This document shows positions 1 through 12,600 of a stretch of DNA of 64,000 bases, one piece after another. Every line of letters starts with the position of its first letter. The stretch's first letter is position 1. Source of the DNA: Liolophura sinensis (lineage: Eukaryota; Mollusca; Polyplacophora; Chitonida; Chitonidae); contig NC_088304.1 in the NCBI RefSeq assembly GCF_032854445.1, forward strand, positions 8,693,704-8,757,703. The letters run 5' to 3'. The translations under genes and the position numbers were made by a program. Below the pieces are notes generated by a model. That model worked only from the letters and a program-made list of their open reading frames with translations. It was not told the DNA's origin and did not search any database.

Positions 1-175
1 ACTGGCCGAGGGGGTTAACACACCAGCACGGCGCAATGACTCAGATGCCTCTCACCAATGTGGTAGCTGTGAGTTCAAGCCCAGTTCATGCTGGCTTCCT
101 CACTGGCCGTAAGTGGGAAGGTCTGCAGCAACCTACGGATGGTCGTGTGTTTCCCCCCCCACACAACACGGCCAG
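1..175 (+). mobile_element. SINE-A with head, cut by window edge or near start
   Basis: A-box side TGGCCGAGGGGGTTAACACA, B box GAGTTCAAGCCC, body to GGTCGTGTGTTTCCCCCC. Antisense to NCLX. Confidence 0.85.
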
Positions 176-361
176 TTCAAAATAAGCAAAGAAGATAACC
201 AAACAGAAGAAAAATAAATACAAAACAGTACATGTCAATTTTCTCCACCTGTTCTCTTTAGTATTTATTGCCCGACATGTACAATAAATGTCACAATAAC
301 ACTTTTCAGAAGTGCCACACGGTTTGTAATAAGAGACCATACGCTGTGCTCAAATAATGAA

Positions 362-545
362 AACCCCATTGGTGGCCTAATGGCCCGAGTGTTCGCTTCA
401 AAGTCGCCGATCTGGCATTAAATCCAGTACTCTAGTTGTATGTGGGAAAGTCTGCCCGGTTTTGGCCCATCATAATGCTGACCGCCATCAAATAAATGAA
501 ATATTCTTGAGTACAACGTGAAACAACAATCAAATAAAATAAATG
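362..545 (+). mobile_element. SINE-A, diverged
   Basis: Head GGTGGCCTAATGGCCCGAGT, then a shortened body and tail AATCAAATAAAATAAATGA. It ends about 35 bases from NCLX exon 15. The head differs from the consensus and may come from a related subfamily. Confidence 0.7.
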
Positions 546-580
546 AGTGAATGAGGGTTGCCTTCCACGTCTGTACTCAC

Positions 581-645
581 CTTAAAACTGCCGCCATGTT
601 CTATAATCTGAATTGTGAAAGGAATCCCTATACCAAGTAAAAGAT
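581..645 (-). CDS. SLC8B1: NCLX exon 15 (last exon inside window)
   Basis: Completes Asn and reads LLLGIGIPFTIQIIEHGGSFK, equivalent to the family's 'NILVGVGLG...' helix. The donor AAG|GTGAGT shows that at least one more exon lies further left; nothing between 1 and 580 supplies it. Confidence 0.88.
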
Positions 646-3600
646 CTGAGTTATCGCTCAGGAAAAATCCGAGATGCTGTGACGGTTCAGGTCTTTATTA
701 TTGTTCATAGTTAATGTGGCTTTTCATGTTTTCTTTTTTTAAGAAAACACAACAGTTATTTCTGGACAAGAGCAACCATGTTGGAGCAACCGGAAACACA
801 GTGTGCGGTCTCGGGTACTTCATACATTTATTCTTGAAAGGTAAAACAAGGTTTGAAAGAGACAAAACAAACTTTCGACTGTCTCATTGTGCGCAATTCT
901 GCGATATCACATCCATTTGATCTAGTGTTTTTTCTTAAGTGCTACATCTATTTCTGTCATTCCACAAGGGTGCCTGACCAAATGGCAACCTGATTTTTGT
1001 CTATGACTATTCTGCTCATTTTACCAGAATCTCAGAGTTCTGTTGGTCTAAGAAAAGTGTTGTTGGAATGAAGAATGAGGACTAAACATCCAAAAGTAAT
1101 ATTTTTAATCGATTTTACTGGCCTAAAAATTCCCTTTGTTGGGCGAGTTTTAGATCACATAGAGTTTGTCCTATTTCTTCACTATCACCTAAGGCCACGA
1201 TTGACATCTAGAGTTGGACGTGACCAAATGCTTCTCCATTTTTTGTGTCAAAAGATATGTTTTCTGACAATTGCAGTAAATAAAATATCTCCCGAACAAG
1301 ATCTATACTGTGTTTTTTGTGTGTGTTCAGGTCATGATCAGTGGTATCGATAAATATTAATCTAGGCCTCCACAAAAGCATAGTCATGCTGGCTTCCTCT
1401 TGGGTCATACATGGGAAGGTCTGCCACCACTCTGAAGATGGCGGTGGGTTTCCCTAGGTTTTTTTTCCACTGTAATGCTCCATGGCATTGAATGAGTGAA
1501 ATATTCTGGAGTGCAGCATTAAAACTCCACTCAAATAAACAAATACAATCTAAATCAAACCAAAACCAAACTTTACCAAACTTTGTAAACAGATACCAAA
1601 CAGAAAGTTTCTGACAGAAACACTATAAACTGTAAGGATACTGAACATGGGTCCTCCAAAACATGCGGATATTCCCATCCGTGGGTAGCCCTGACGGGCC
1701 ATCGTTGTATCAGCAATGAAATCTACAACAATCAGCAAAAAAATACATTATCGTTCACTTACAGAAATCAATCTGATGGAACATATTAAGTCTTCATACG
1801 TTTATTCAAAAATCAAGCTGAATATATCAGTAACAGTTGAATGCTATTGAAAACACTCCTTTTGAGAAAGTGGTGTTACCAAAGTCACCTGTCCTTGGTC
1901 CAGTCCTGGAGTTCTACCTTCATGGTCCAATACTGTAGAACATTTACAAAACGTTTCAAAAATGTCAGGCTTGCATAATCAAGTCACCTCCCCTCATCAC
2001 TGGTTTGTCCTGAAGTAAAATCCCATGGTTAGCCCGTGAGATGTCCAATCAAATCAGTCAACTCTAACGATACTATGACAAATGAGACAATAATTCTGGA
2101 TGATGCAAAGGTTAATTTTCTCTTAGCGCAGATGGGTGAGTACTGGATGATGCAAAGGTAGTCTTCTCTTAGCACAGACGAGTCAGTAATTCTGAATGAT
2201 GCAAAGGTTAGTGTTCTCTTAGCACAGACGAGTCAATAATTCTGGATGATGCAAAGGTTAGTGTTCTCTTAGCACAGACGAGTCAGTAATTCTGAATGAT
2301 GCAAAGGTTAGTCTTCTCTTAGCACAGACGAGTCAGTAATTCTGAATGATGCAAAGGTTAGTGTTCTCTTAGCGCAGATGGGTGAGTAACTGGATGATGC
2401 AAAGGTTAGTCTTCTCTTAGCACAGACGAGTCAGTAATTCTGAATGATGCAAAGGTTAGTGTTCTCTTAGCGCAGATGGGTGAGTAACTGGATGATGCAA
2501 AGGTTAGTCTTCTCTTAGCACAGACGAGTCAGTGATTCTGAATGATGCAAAGGTTAGTGTTCTCTTAGCGCAGATGGGTCAGTAATTCTGGATGATGCAA
2601 AGGTTAGTCTTCTCTTAGAACAGACGGGTCGTAATTCTGGATGATGCAAAGGTTAGTCTTCTCTTAGCACAGATGGGTCAGTAATTCTGGATGATGCAAA
2701 GGTTAGTCTTCTCTTAGCACAGACGAGTCAGTAATTCTGGATGATGCAAAGGTTAGTCTTCTCTTAGCAGAGATGGGTCAGTAATTCTGGATAATGCAAA
2801 GGTTAGTCTTCTCCTAGCACAGATGGGTCAGTAATTCTGGATGATGCAAAGGTTAGTCTTCTCTTAGCACAGATGGGTCAGTAATTCTGGATGATGCAAA
2901 GGTTAGTCTTCTCTTAGCACAGATGGGTCAGTAATTCTGGATGATGCAAAGGTTAGTCTTCTCTTAGCACAGATGGGTCAGTAATTCTGGATGATGCAAA
3001 GGTTAGTCTTCTCCTAGCACAGATGGGTCAGTAATTCTGGATGATGCAAAGGTTAGTCTTCTCTTAGCACAGATGGGTCAGTAATTCTGGATGATGCAAA
3101 GGTTAGTCTTCTCTTAGCACAGACGAGTCAGTAATTCTGGATGATGCAAAGGTTAGTTTTATCTTAGCACAGATGGGTCAGTAATTCTGGATGATGCAAA
3201 GGTTAGTCTTCTCTTAGCACAGACGGGTTCGTAATTCTGGATGATGCAAAGGTTAGTCTTCTTTTAGCACAGATGGATCAGTATTTCTGGATGATGGAAA
3301 GGTTAGTCTTCTCTTAGCACAGATGGGTCAGTAATTCTGGATAATGCAAAGGTTAGTCTTCTCTTCGCACAGATGGGTCAGTAATTCTGAATGATGCAAA
3401 GGTTAGTCTTCTCTTAGCACAGATGGGTCAGTAATTCTGGATGATGCAAAGGTTAGTCTTCTCTTAGCACAGATGGGTCAGTAATTCTGGATGATGCAAA
3501 GGTTAGTCTTCTCCTAGCACAGATGGGTCAGTAATTCTGGATGATGCAAAGGTTAGTCTTCTCTTAGCACAGATGGGTCAGTAATTCTGGATAATGCAAA

Positions 3601-6600
3601 GGTTAGTCTTCTCCTAGCACAGATGGGTCAGTAATTCTGGATGATGCAAAGGTTAGTCTTCTCTTGGAAGAGATGGGTCAGTAAATCTGGATGATGCAAA
3701 GGTTAGTCTTCTCTTAGCACAGATGGGTCAGTAATTCTGGATGACGCAAAGGTTAGTCTTCTCTTCGCACAGATGGGTCAGTAATTCTGAATGATGCAAA
3801 GGTTAGTCTTCTCTTAGCACAGATGGGTCAGTAATTCTGGATGATGCAAAGGTTAGTCTTCTCCTAGCACAGATGGGTCAGTAATTCTGGATGATGCAAA
3901 GGTTAGTCTTCTCTTAGCACAGACGGAGACGGGTCAGTAATTCTGGATGACGCAAAGGTTAGTCTTCTCTTCGCACAGATGGGTCAGTAATTCTGGATGA
4001 TGCAAAGGTTAGTCTTCTCTTAGCACAGATGGGTCAGTAATTCTGGATGATGCAAAGGTTAGTCTTCTCTTGGAAGAGATGGGTCAGTAAATCTGGATGA
4101 TGCAAAGGTTAGTCTTCTCTTAGCACAGATGGGTCAGTAATTCTGCATGATGCAAAGGTTAGTCTTCTCTTCGCACAGATGGGTTAGTAATTCTGGATGA
4201 TGCAAAGGTTAGTCTTATCTTAGCACAGATGGGTCAGTAATTCTGGATGATGCAAAGGTTAGTCTTCTCTTAGCACGGATGGGTCAGTAATTCTGGATGA
4301 TGGAAAGATTAGTCTTCTCTTAGCACAGATGGGTCAGTAATTCTGGATGATGCAAAGGTTAGTCTTCTCCTAGCACAGATGGGTCAGTAATTCTGGATGA
4401 TGCAAAGGTTAGTCTTCTCTTAGCACAGATGGGTCAGTAATTCTGGATGACACAAAGGTTAGTCTTCTCTTCGCACAGATGGGTCAGTAATTCTGGATGA
4501 CACAAAGGTTAGTCTTCTCTTAGCACAGATGGGTCAGTAATTCTGGATGATGCAAAGGTTAGTCTTATCTTAGCACAGATGGGTCAGTAATTCTGGATGA
4601 TGCAAAGGTTAGTCTTCTCCTAGCACGGATGGGTCAGTAATTCTGGATGATGCAAAGGTTAGTCTTATCTTAGCACAGATGGGTCAGTAATTCTGGATGA
4701 TGCAAAGGTTAGTCTTCTCCTAGCACGGATGGGTCAGTAATTCTGGATGATGCAAAGATTAGTCTTCTCTTAGCACAGATGGGTCAGTAATTCTGGATGA
4801 TGCAAAGGTTAGTCTTCTCCTAGCACAGATGGGTCAGTAAATCTGGATGATGCAAAGGTTAGTCTTCTCTTAGCACAGATGGGTCAGTAATTCTGGATGA
4901 CACAAAGGTTAGTCTTCTCCTAGCACAGATGGGTCAGTAATTCTGGATGATGCAAAGGTTAGTCTTCTCTTGGAAGAGATGGGTCAGTAAATCTGGATGA
5001 CACAAAGGTTAGTCTTCTCTTAGCACAGACGAGTCAGTAATTCTGGATGATGCAAAGGTTAGTCTTCTCTTAGCACAGACAAGTCAGTAATTCTGGATGA
5101 TGCAAAGGTTAGTCTTTTCTTAGCACAGACGGATCCGTAATTCTGGATGATGCAAAGGTTAGTCTTCTCTTAGCACAGACAAGTCAGTAATTCTGGATGA
5201 TGCAAAGGTTAGTCTTCTCTTAGCAGAGATGGGTCAGTAATTCTGGATGATGCAAAGGTTAGTCTTCTCTTAGCACAGACGAGTCGGTAATTCTGGACGA
5301 TGCTAAGGTTAATTTTATCTTAGCACAGATGGGTCAGCAGAGAGCCTAAGAATTTAGTTCATGATCAATACGCTCATTTGTCCAGATTCATGCCAGTACA
5401 GAGTTCTGTTGGTGTTTAGAGAGGTTGTCTGAAAACTGTCTGGAGGATATGATGATATCTTACTAGACAAATGCAAATTTCAACATTTTATATCAAAAAA
5501 CACTATATAGTTCTAATTTCAAATCTAGTTAGCATGTAGGCTAGTAGATAAGATTACTATGACATGTGGCGGAGGTCAAGAAAATACTCAGACTGAAACT
5601 CCACACTTTTGAATGAGCAGTAATATTAGTTAAGGGATGCATGAATTGGAACTCAAAGAAAACAAAGATTATGGTTTTTGAAGCACATTTTATAACTGAT
5701 AACGGCTTTGAACCACCAGCTTATATTAGTGCCCCGATGCTGGCGCTCCCCAGAGGAGTTGTTCTGAAAGTTACTGTACCACAGACTGATCGCTGGATCC
5801 TTTGGAAAAAATGAAGTTTATGAATTAAAGCGTTTCTTGTATCCTTTCATCATACAAAATATTTTCTCGTTACTCCTAGTTTTAAGTATGGCATTATTTA
5901 TTTATTTATGTACTTGATTGGTGTTTTATGCCGAACTCAAGAATATTTCATTTATACAACAGTGGGCAGCAGTATGGTGGGAGGAAATCGGGCAGAGCCC
6001 AAGGGAAACCCACGATCACCTGCAGATTGCTGGCTGACTTTCCCACGTACAGCTGAGGAGGAAGTATAGCATTAGCTCCTAGTTCTAAGTATGGCATTAA
6101 ACAACTCCTAGTTCTTAGTATGGCATTAAACAACTCCTAGTTCTATGTATGACATTAATAACTCCTAGTTCTAAAGTATGACATTAAACAACTCCTAGTT
6201 CTAAAGTATGACATGACACAACTCCTAGTTCTATGTATGACATTAATAACTCCTAGTTCTAAGTATGGCATTAAACAACTCCTAGTTCTAAAGTATGACA
6301 TGACACAACTCCTAGTTCTATGTATGACATGAAACAACTCCTAGTATGAGTTCTGAGCATCTTATTCATACCAAACACTCTAGTATATCACAAAGACAAA
6401 CATTATGGTGGGCATTCTCCACAGCTGTGGGTGGTGGAACAGGAGCTTTTGCTGTAGCCTACAGTGTCTGAAAACTAACACACAGTGGAGAACATTGAGC
6501 ACATGGTTCGCTGTGGAGATTTACGTTTGATTTTGACAGGGTTCTCTGCTTTAAATCTCGCATGTACGCTAGCTTTCAAAACTTCGGCATACACACAAAT

Positions 6601-9600
6601 CTTCTGGCATATACAGTACTCCCTGTTTTAATTTTAGATGCATACCATCTAATTTTTAAGCGTATTTATGCATGTGCGCCCCTTATCTGTAGCACTGTCC
6701 TAGTTCTGAGTATGGCATTAACTCCTAGTTCTCAGTATGGCATTAACTCTTAGTTTTGAGTATGGCAATGGACAACTCCTAGTTCTAAGTATGGCATTAA
6801 ACAACTCCTAGTTTTGAGTATGGCATTAAACAACTCCTAGTTCTAAGTATGGCATTAAACAACTCCTAGTTTTGAGTATGGCATTAAACAACTCCTAGTT
6901 ATAAGTTTTATTCTGTACACAAGAATATTTCACTTATATGACAGCCCTCAGCATTATGCTGGAAGGAAACAAGGCAGAGCCTGAGGGAAACCCACAATCA
7001 TCCGCAGGTTGCTGGCAGACCTTCATACATACAGCCGGAGAGGAAGTATGGTATTAAACAACTCCTAGTTCTAAGTATGACATTAAACAACTCCTGGTTC
7101 TAAATATGGCATTAAACAAATCCTGGTTCTAAGTATGACATTAAACAACTCCTAGTTCTAAGCATGGCATTAAAGAACTCCTAGTTCTAAATATGGCATT
7201 AAACAACTCCTGGTTCTAAATATGGCATTAAATTTATTTATTTTATCTATTTGAATGGTATTTTATTCTGTACACAAGAACATTTCACTTATACGACAGC
7301 GGCCAGCAGAATGGTGGGAGGAAACAAGGCAGAGCCTGAGGGAAACCCACAATCATCCGCAGGTTGCTGGCAGACCTTCATACATACAGCCGGAGAGGAA
7401 GTATGGTATTAAACAACTCCTAGTTCTAAGTGTGACATTAAATAACTCCTAGTTCTAAGTATGGCATTAAACAACTCCTAGTTCTAAGTATGACATTAAC
7501 AACTCCTAGTTCTAAGTATGACATTAAATAACTCCTAGTTCTAAGTATGGCTTAAATAACTCCTAGTTCTAAGTATGGCATTAAACAACTCCTAGTTCTA
7601 AGTATGACATTAATAACTCCTAGTTCTAAGTATGGCATTAAACAACTCCTAGTTATAAGTATGACATTAACAACTCCTAGTTCTAAGTATGACATTAAAT
7701 AACTCCTAGTTCTAAGTATGGCATTAAACAACTCCTAGTTCTAAGTATGACATTAAACAACTCCTAGTTCTATGTATGACCTTAAATCCTAGTTTTCAGC
7801 ATGGCAATAAACAAATCCTACTTCTAAATCAAAGACTCAGTAAGCCAGACAACACGATTATTCAAGCACCATAAATTAGGGTGAGGGTTCAAGTCCAGCT
7901 CTTGTTAACAGTCTTTTTTTAATATGACCTGGTACCAGACTTCATCATTACTTTTAGACTCACCCCCAACACTGTTCCCCCAGGCTAGCAGGGTGAGGCC
8001 AAGGACTGCATCACTGATGTCAAACACAATTCCAAATGTCTACAACAGTAGTCAAATACATATGCCTATAAACAAATTAACAAGAACGACAAGCTAGTTC
8101 AGAGAATTTCTGTCCAAAGCTAAACATGCAAAACTTATCCTTGGATCAGGCAGGTTTTTGACCTTGACTACAGGTTAATCTGAACATAAAATTTTATCGA
8201 AATCAGAAAATATTTGAATCAGTTATAAGCATGAAACCAGACCAAATTAACAGATCCAGACTAAGCTTTGAGTGCGAATGTTTTGAAATCCCATACTTTC
8301 AGCATTCAATGCTTGACATGCTTGATGTTGGGGCTTTCAACAGTTTGTTGATTCTCCAAATACGGCATAAATATATAAAAGTATTAATCTACTTGGGGCC
8401 TCATTTAACTTAAAATGTTAAACTTGTTCAGTATGATGTTAGCAATCAGAGACAGAGTTCAAGTCAACTGTGTGTCACGCTGTGTGTCTGAACAAAAGAT
8501 ACCTACCTGTAAGATGTTCACCACTTCATTTGCTATACAGTAGATCCAGGCAACAGCCACAATAAACCCAATAAAACCAAATACCTGAAAACAAAAATTA
8601 CTCAAACATGACAAATCAGAACACATTCCACTTGGTATATTTTCAAGACCATGTTAACTCTACACATTACATACAATTACATGATCAGCATTTTTTAAAT
8701 TTATTTTTATTTATTTATTTGACTGACATTTTACGCCGTACTCAAGAATATTTCACTTGAAGGACAGCGACCAGCACTATGGTGGGAAGAAACCGGCATT
8801 TGTCATTTGAAGCAGAGGCTAAAAATTACCAAGAATGCATATTCTAATTTGTTAACATTTATATTCATTTTTAATACATAAATTTTCCCACTAAAACACA
8901 ATTCAGTTTGCAAGTGTTCCCCTTTCATCACAGAACTGTAAAACAGGTAATACAATGAAAACTTTTGATACATGTAAGGCACTTCCATACTGAAGTACTC
9001 CTGTAGACACTTTTTACATCAGATCACACTTTCGTATCCAACAACAATAATTTTCATCAAGCCACACTTCCATACCAAATCACACTAACAATCATACCAC
9101 ACTTTCACATCAAACGACCATTTTGCATCAAACTACACTTTCTAAACAACCACGCCTTCGTAACAAAAGCCAATCTTTCAAATAAAAAACACATTTTCAT
9201 ATCAATCATACTTTCATATTATGCCATACTTTCACACCAAACTCAACTTTCAAAGCATGCCAAGCTTTCACATGAAGCTGCACTTTCATATCAAACCCAA
9301 GTTTCAAAACAAGGCACACTTTCACATCAAACCACACTTTCATATCAAACCACACTTTCACATCAAACCACACTTTCACATCAAACTCAACTTTCATATC
9401 TTGTCTCACTTTCAAATCAAGCTGCACTTTTTATCAAAACCAACATCTGAAACAATTAAGCCACACTTTCATATCAAACCCAACTTTCAAAACAAGCCAC
9501 ACTTTCAAATCAAGCTGCACTTTTTATCAAACCCAACATTTGAAACAATTAAGCCACACTTTTGGATCAAACCACACTTTCAAATCAAGCTGCACTTCTC

Positions 9601-12600
9601 ACATCAAACCCAACTTTCTCAAAAAGCAACACTTTCACATTAAAGTCACGTTTCAAAAGATGCCACACTTTTTTCACCTTAAACCAGTTTCACATCAAAT
9701 CCAACATTCACATCAACCTCAATGTTCATATCATGCCACATTTTCACATTATTAAACCACACTTTTACATTAATCCCAGCTTTTACATCAAACCACACTT
9801 TCACATCAAAGAACAACTTTCATATCAAGCCACACTTTCACATCAAAGCTATATTAACTTTCACATATTAAACCCAGCTTTCACGTCAAGCCAAGCTCCC
9901 ATACTCACTGGCTGATAGACGGGCTGAGCAGAGTTTGTAGAGGTACACAGGATGAGTACAGCCAGCAGCACCCCTAGAGCCAGCACCAGTGCCCACACAG
10001 GTAAAACTCCAAACAACACCTTAAAACCAACTGAAACAAACTCATGGGTAGAGTTATTGGATTCTATATTTTGCTTAAAGAGCCACTCTGGTTCTTTCAG
10101 AAAAACTGGGTACAAATATTGAAATGATACGAAGGAAATCCTATGGAATGGAGCTGACACCATGGCTCAAAAGCATTTACAATGAATAACAATATATAAC
10201 TCCAATAACCGAAGAGTCAACATCAGCAAACTCTTTTGTAGTTCACATAAAGACCACAAGTAATATGCTAGAACGATGTCAAGAGTGTTTGAAAGTACAG
10301 CATCATTTGCAGCTACATATCAAAAAGTGAGAGTGACACCATCTGTAAAATTGCACTGAAAGAAAGATTTTAGCTATATAAGTTTTATTACGCATGAAAG
10401 ATATTAAAGGCAAAAACCTCTAAAAAGCGAAAAAGGCATGACTACATTGTAAACAGACCACTAAAAACCATACATGAATAGACTTTTATTTATTTTTTTA
10501 GATTTTTGTGAAAAGAGTTAAAATGTGCTAAAACATTTGAATTCTAGGGTGGGCTTTATGGACCATATTACCAGAGGTTAAGAAGTCTCATGTCAAAGGA
10601 AGTTTTTTCAACTGTAATCTAATTTTTATCCATAAATGAAAGATTACTGAAATAATGCTCCCACCAATCCCTTCCTTCTGGTGAACAACCAAAAAAAAAA
10701 GATGATGTGATGTCAGAGTTCCTAGATACTGTCAATATGGCCCATAAAGCCCAACATAGTTTTCAAATATTTGAATGCCTTTCAATACTCTTTACAAAAT
10801 CAGAAAAAATAAACGAAAGTATTTTTACGCATAGTGTTCAGTTGCCTGTATGAAGAGCCTTACTTCATATTTTAGCTTTCTATTACTTTAAGGAAAGCCA
10901 TTGAACTGATTCTCTCAGTCTTTATCATTTTATCAGGCTTTGTAATTTATTTATTTATCTGATTGGTGTTTTACGCCGTATTCAAGAATATTTCACTTAT
11001 ACAACAGTGGCCAGCATTATGGTGGGAGGAAACCGGGCACAGCCCGGGGGAAATCCACGACCATCCATAGGCTGCTGACAGACCTCATGCTTTGTAAGAC
11101 ACAGTAATTTTTACACTGAAGTAGCTCTTTAAATGCAACACCCAAGCACTTTTATACGCCCCTGTCCATAGGCAGAGGGTATTATGTTATAGCCATCTTG
11201 TCTGTCTGTCTCTCTGCCCGTATCTGTGTTTTAACTCAACAGTTTTCAACACAGAGTTTTGAGTGGATACAGATACAAAGATGACGATATGTCGCCACTC
11301 AAATTTGTCCATTTCCACGGCTGTCAGGCTTACCAGATTGCCATTTCCTTATGTATATTATATACACGTAAATAGGTGTGAATTTGTGTTCAGGCTACAA
11401 CTCCAACAGTTTTCCACACTGAGTTTGAATTTTTGGTGGATACATAGATACACAGAAGACGACTTACAGTTGTCCTTTTTCGCAGTTGTCATGGTAACTG
11501 GGTAGATGTTTTCCTGGTATATACATTATATGAATAGAACTGTGTTCCTCATAAAGTTTTCATTTCTGGTGGAACACGTTTGTCCATTTGGGTGGTTGTC
11601 ATGGTAACCACATACCTATCATCAACACCTATGAAGATTACCAGCAGGGGTTACACTGACTACAATGCTGCTGGAATTCTTTTATACATTTCAAACAAAC
11701 TCATTTGTTGGGGCGTATGTTGTGTTCACCTGAACTGTTTTTCATTTATGTGATTTATTTACTTATCTATTTGATGGGTGTTTTATCCTGTGGCCAGCAT
11801 TATGGTGGAAGGAGCCCGAGTAAAATATTCTTGGTCATTGCATTGAAACATCAATCAAGCAAATAAATAAATCATTACAGACTAAAATGATACAAATGAT
11901 TCATGCATGATGAATTAAAATATCCTACTGCATCCAACAAAATGTCATCGATTCCACCATATGAAGTCGAACATTGGTCAACAGTTTGTAGTATTCTGCA
12001 AAAGTGATTGATCTACATGCACAAGTGAAAACCTCCCAACTGACCTTTGGTTGCTATGCAAGAAAAGACGGGACCCGAGATAAGTTGGAAAGCCTGTAAA
12101 TAGCGACACCAGTTCTGCCTGTCCGCAGATTCATCCACGACCGGGATGGTGAGAAGCAGGAGGAATTGGATAGGGCACTGTCGGAAGACAAGCATTTAAC
12201 GTGTGTGAACAGAATGACCACTGAATGTGTTCTTGACTGATAGCCAGAAGGTGTAAACAGGACACTGGTTGGACGAAATTAAAGCCGACATTACCTGCCG
12301 TTACACTAGTGTAGATTTGCCAGATGGAAAAAGGTTGGCTTTGGAGTTGGCTCCGTTCAGTTCACCCATTTATGCCTGTTTTCGTTTACACATCCATCAG
12401 TTGAATCATCATTCACATACAGGGGGCGCAAACATGCACCGGTCACATGGGGAATTAGTATGCGTCTGAGCTGGCAATTGCCGTTCTCACGCATGAAAAC
12501 AGTGGATGAAACACACAAGTTTTAACTTAAGCCCCAAAAATTTGACGGTTCAGATAAAGCCAGCCTAAATAGAGTCGGCTTAGTTTAGGTAATCACTTTC

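Larger units (their letters stand above)
6060..7800. repeat. 28-29 bp array with embedded SINE-A segments
   Basis: The unit is AACTCCTAGTTCTAAGTATG plus GCATTAAAC, about 45 copies with point variation. It is broken by two SINE-A segments (6905-7045 and 7245-7410) and by unrelated sequence at 6350-6700. Each SINE segment joins the array at the same place (GAGGAAGTATGG). Confidence 0.93.

Noticed and set aside
86-340. Minus-strand open frame with hydrophobic LYLFFFCLVIFFAYFELAV, resembling the NCLX C-terminal helix
   Set aside because: It is out of phase with the best acceptor, the preceding NCLX helix exon is missing, and the end of the match lies in SINE-A sequence. Composition alone explains it.
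2080-5340. Possible CRISPR-like array (regular repeat)
   Set aside because: There are no unique spacers between the repeats; it is a plain tandem repeat in a eukaryotic intron.
9206-9915. Open frames of up to 140 codons reading HIKPHF repeats
   Set aside because: They are translations of the 18 bp array in several frames, with no start, splice or conserved context.
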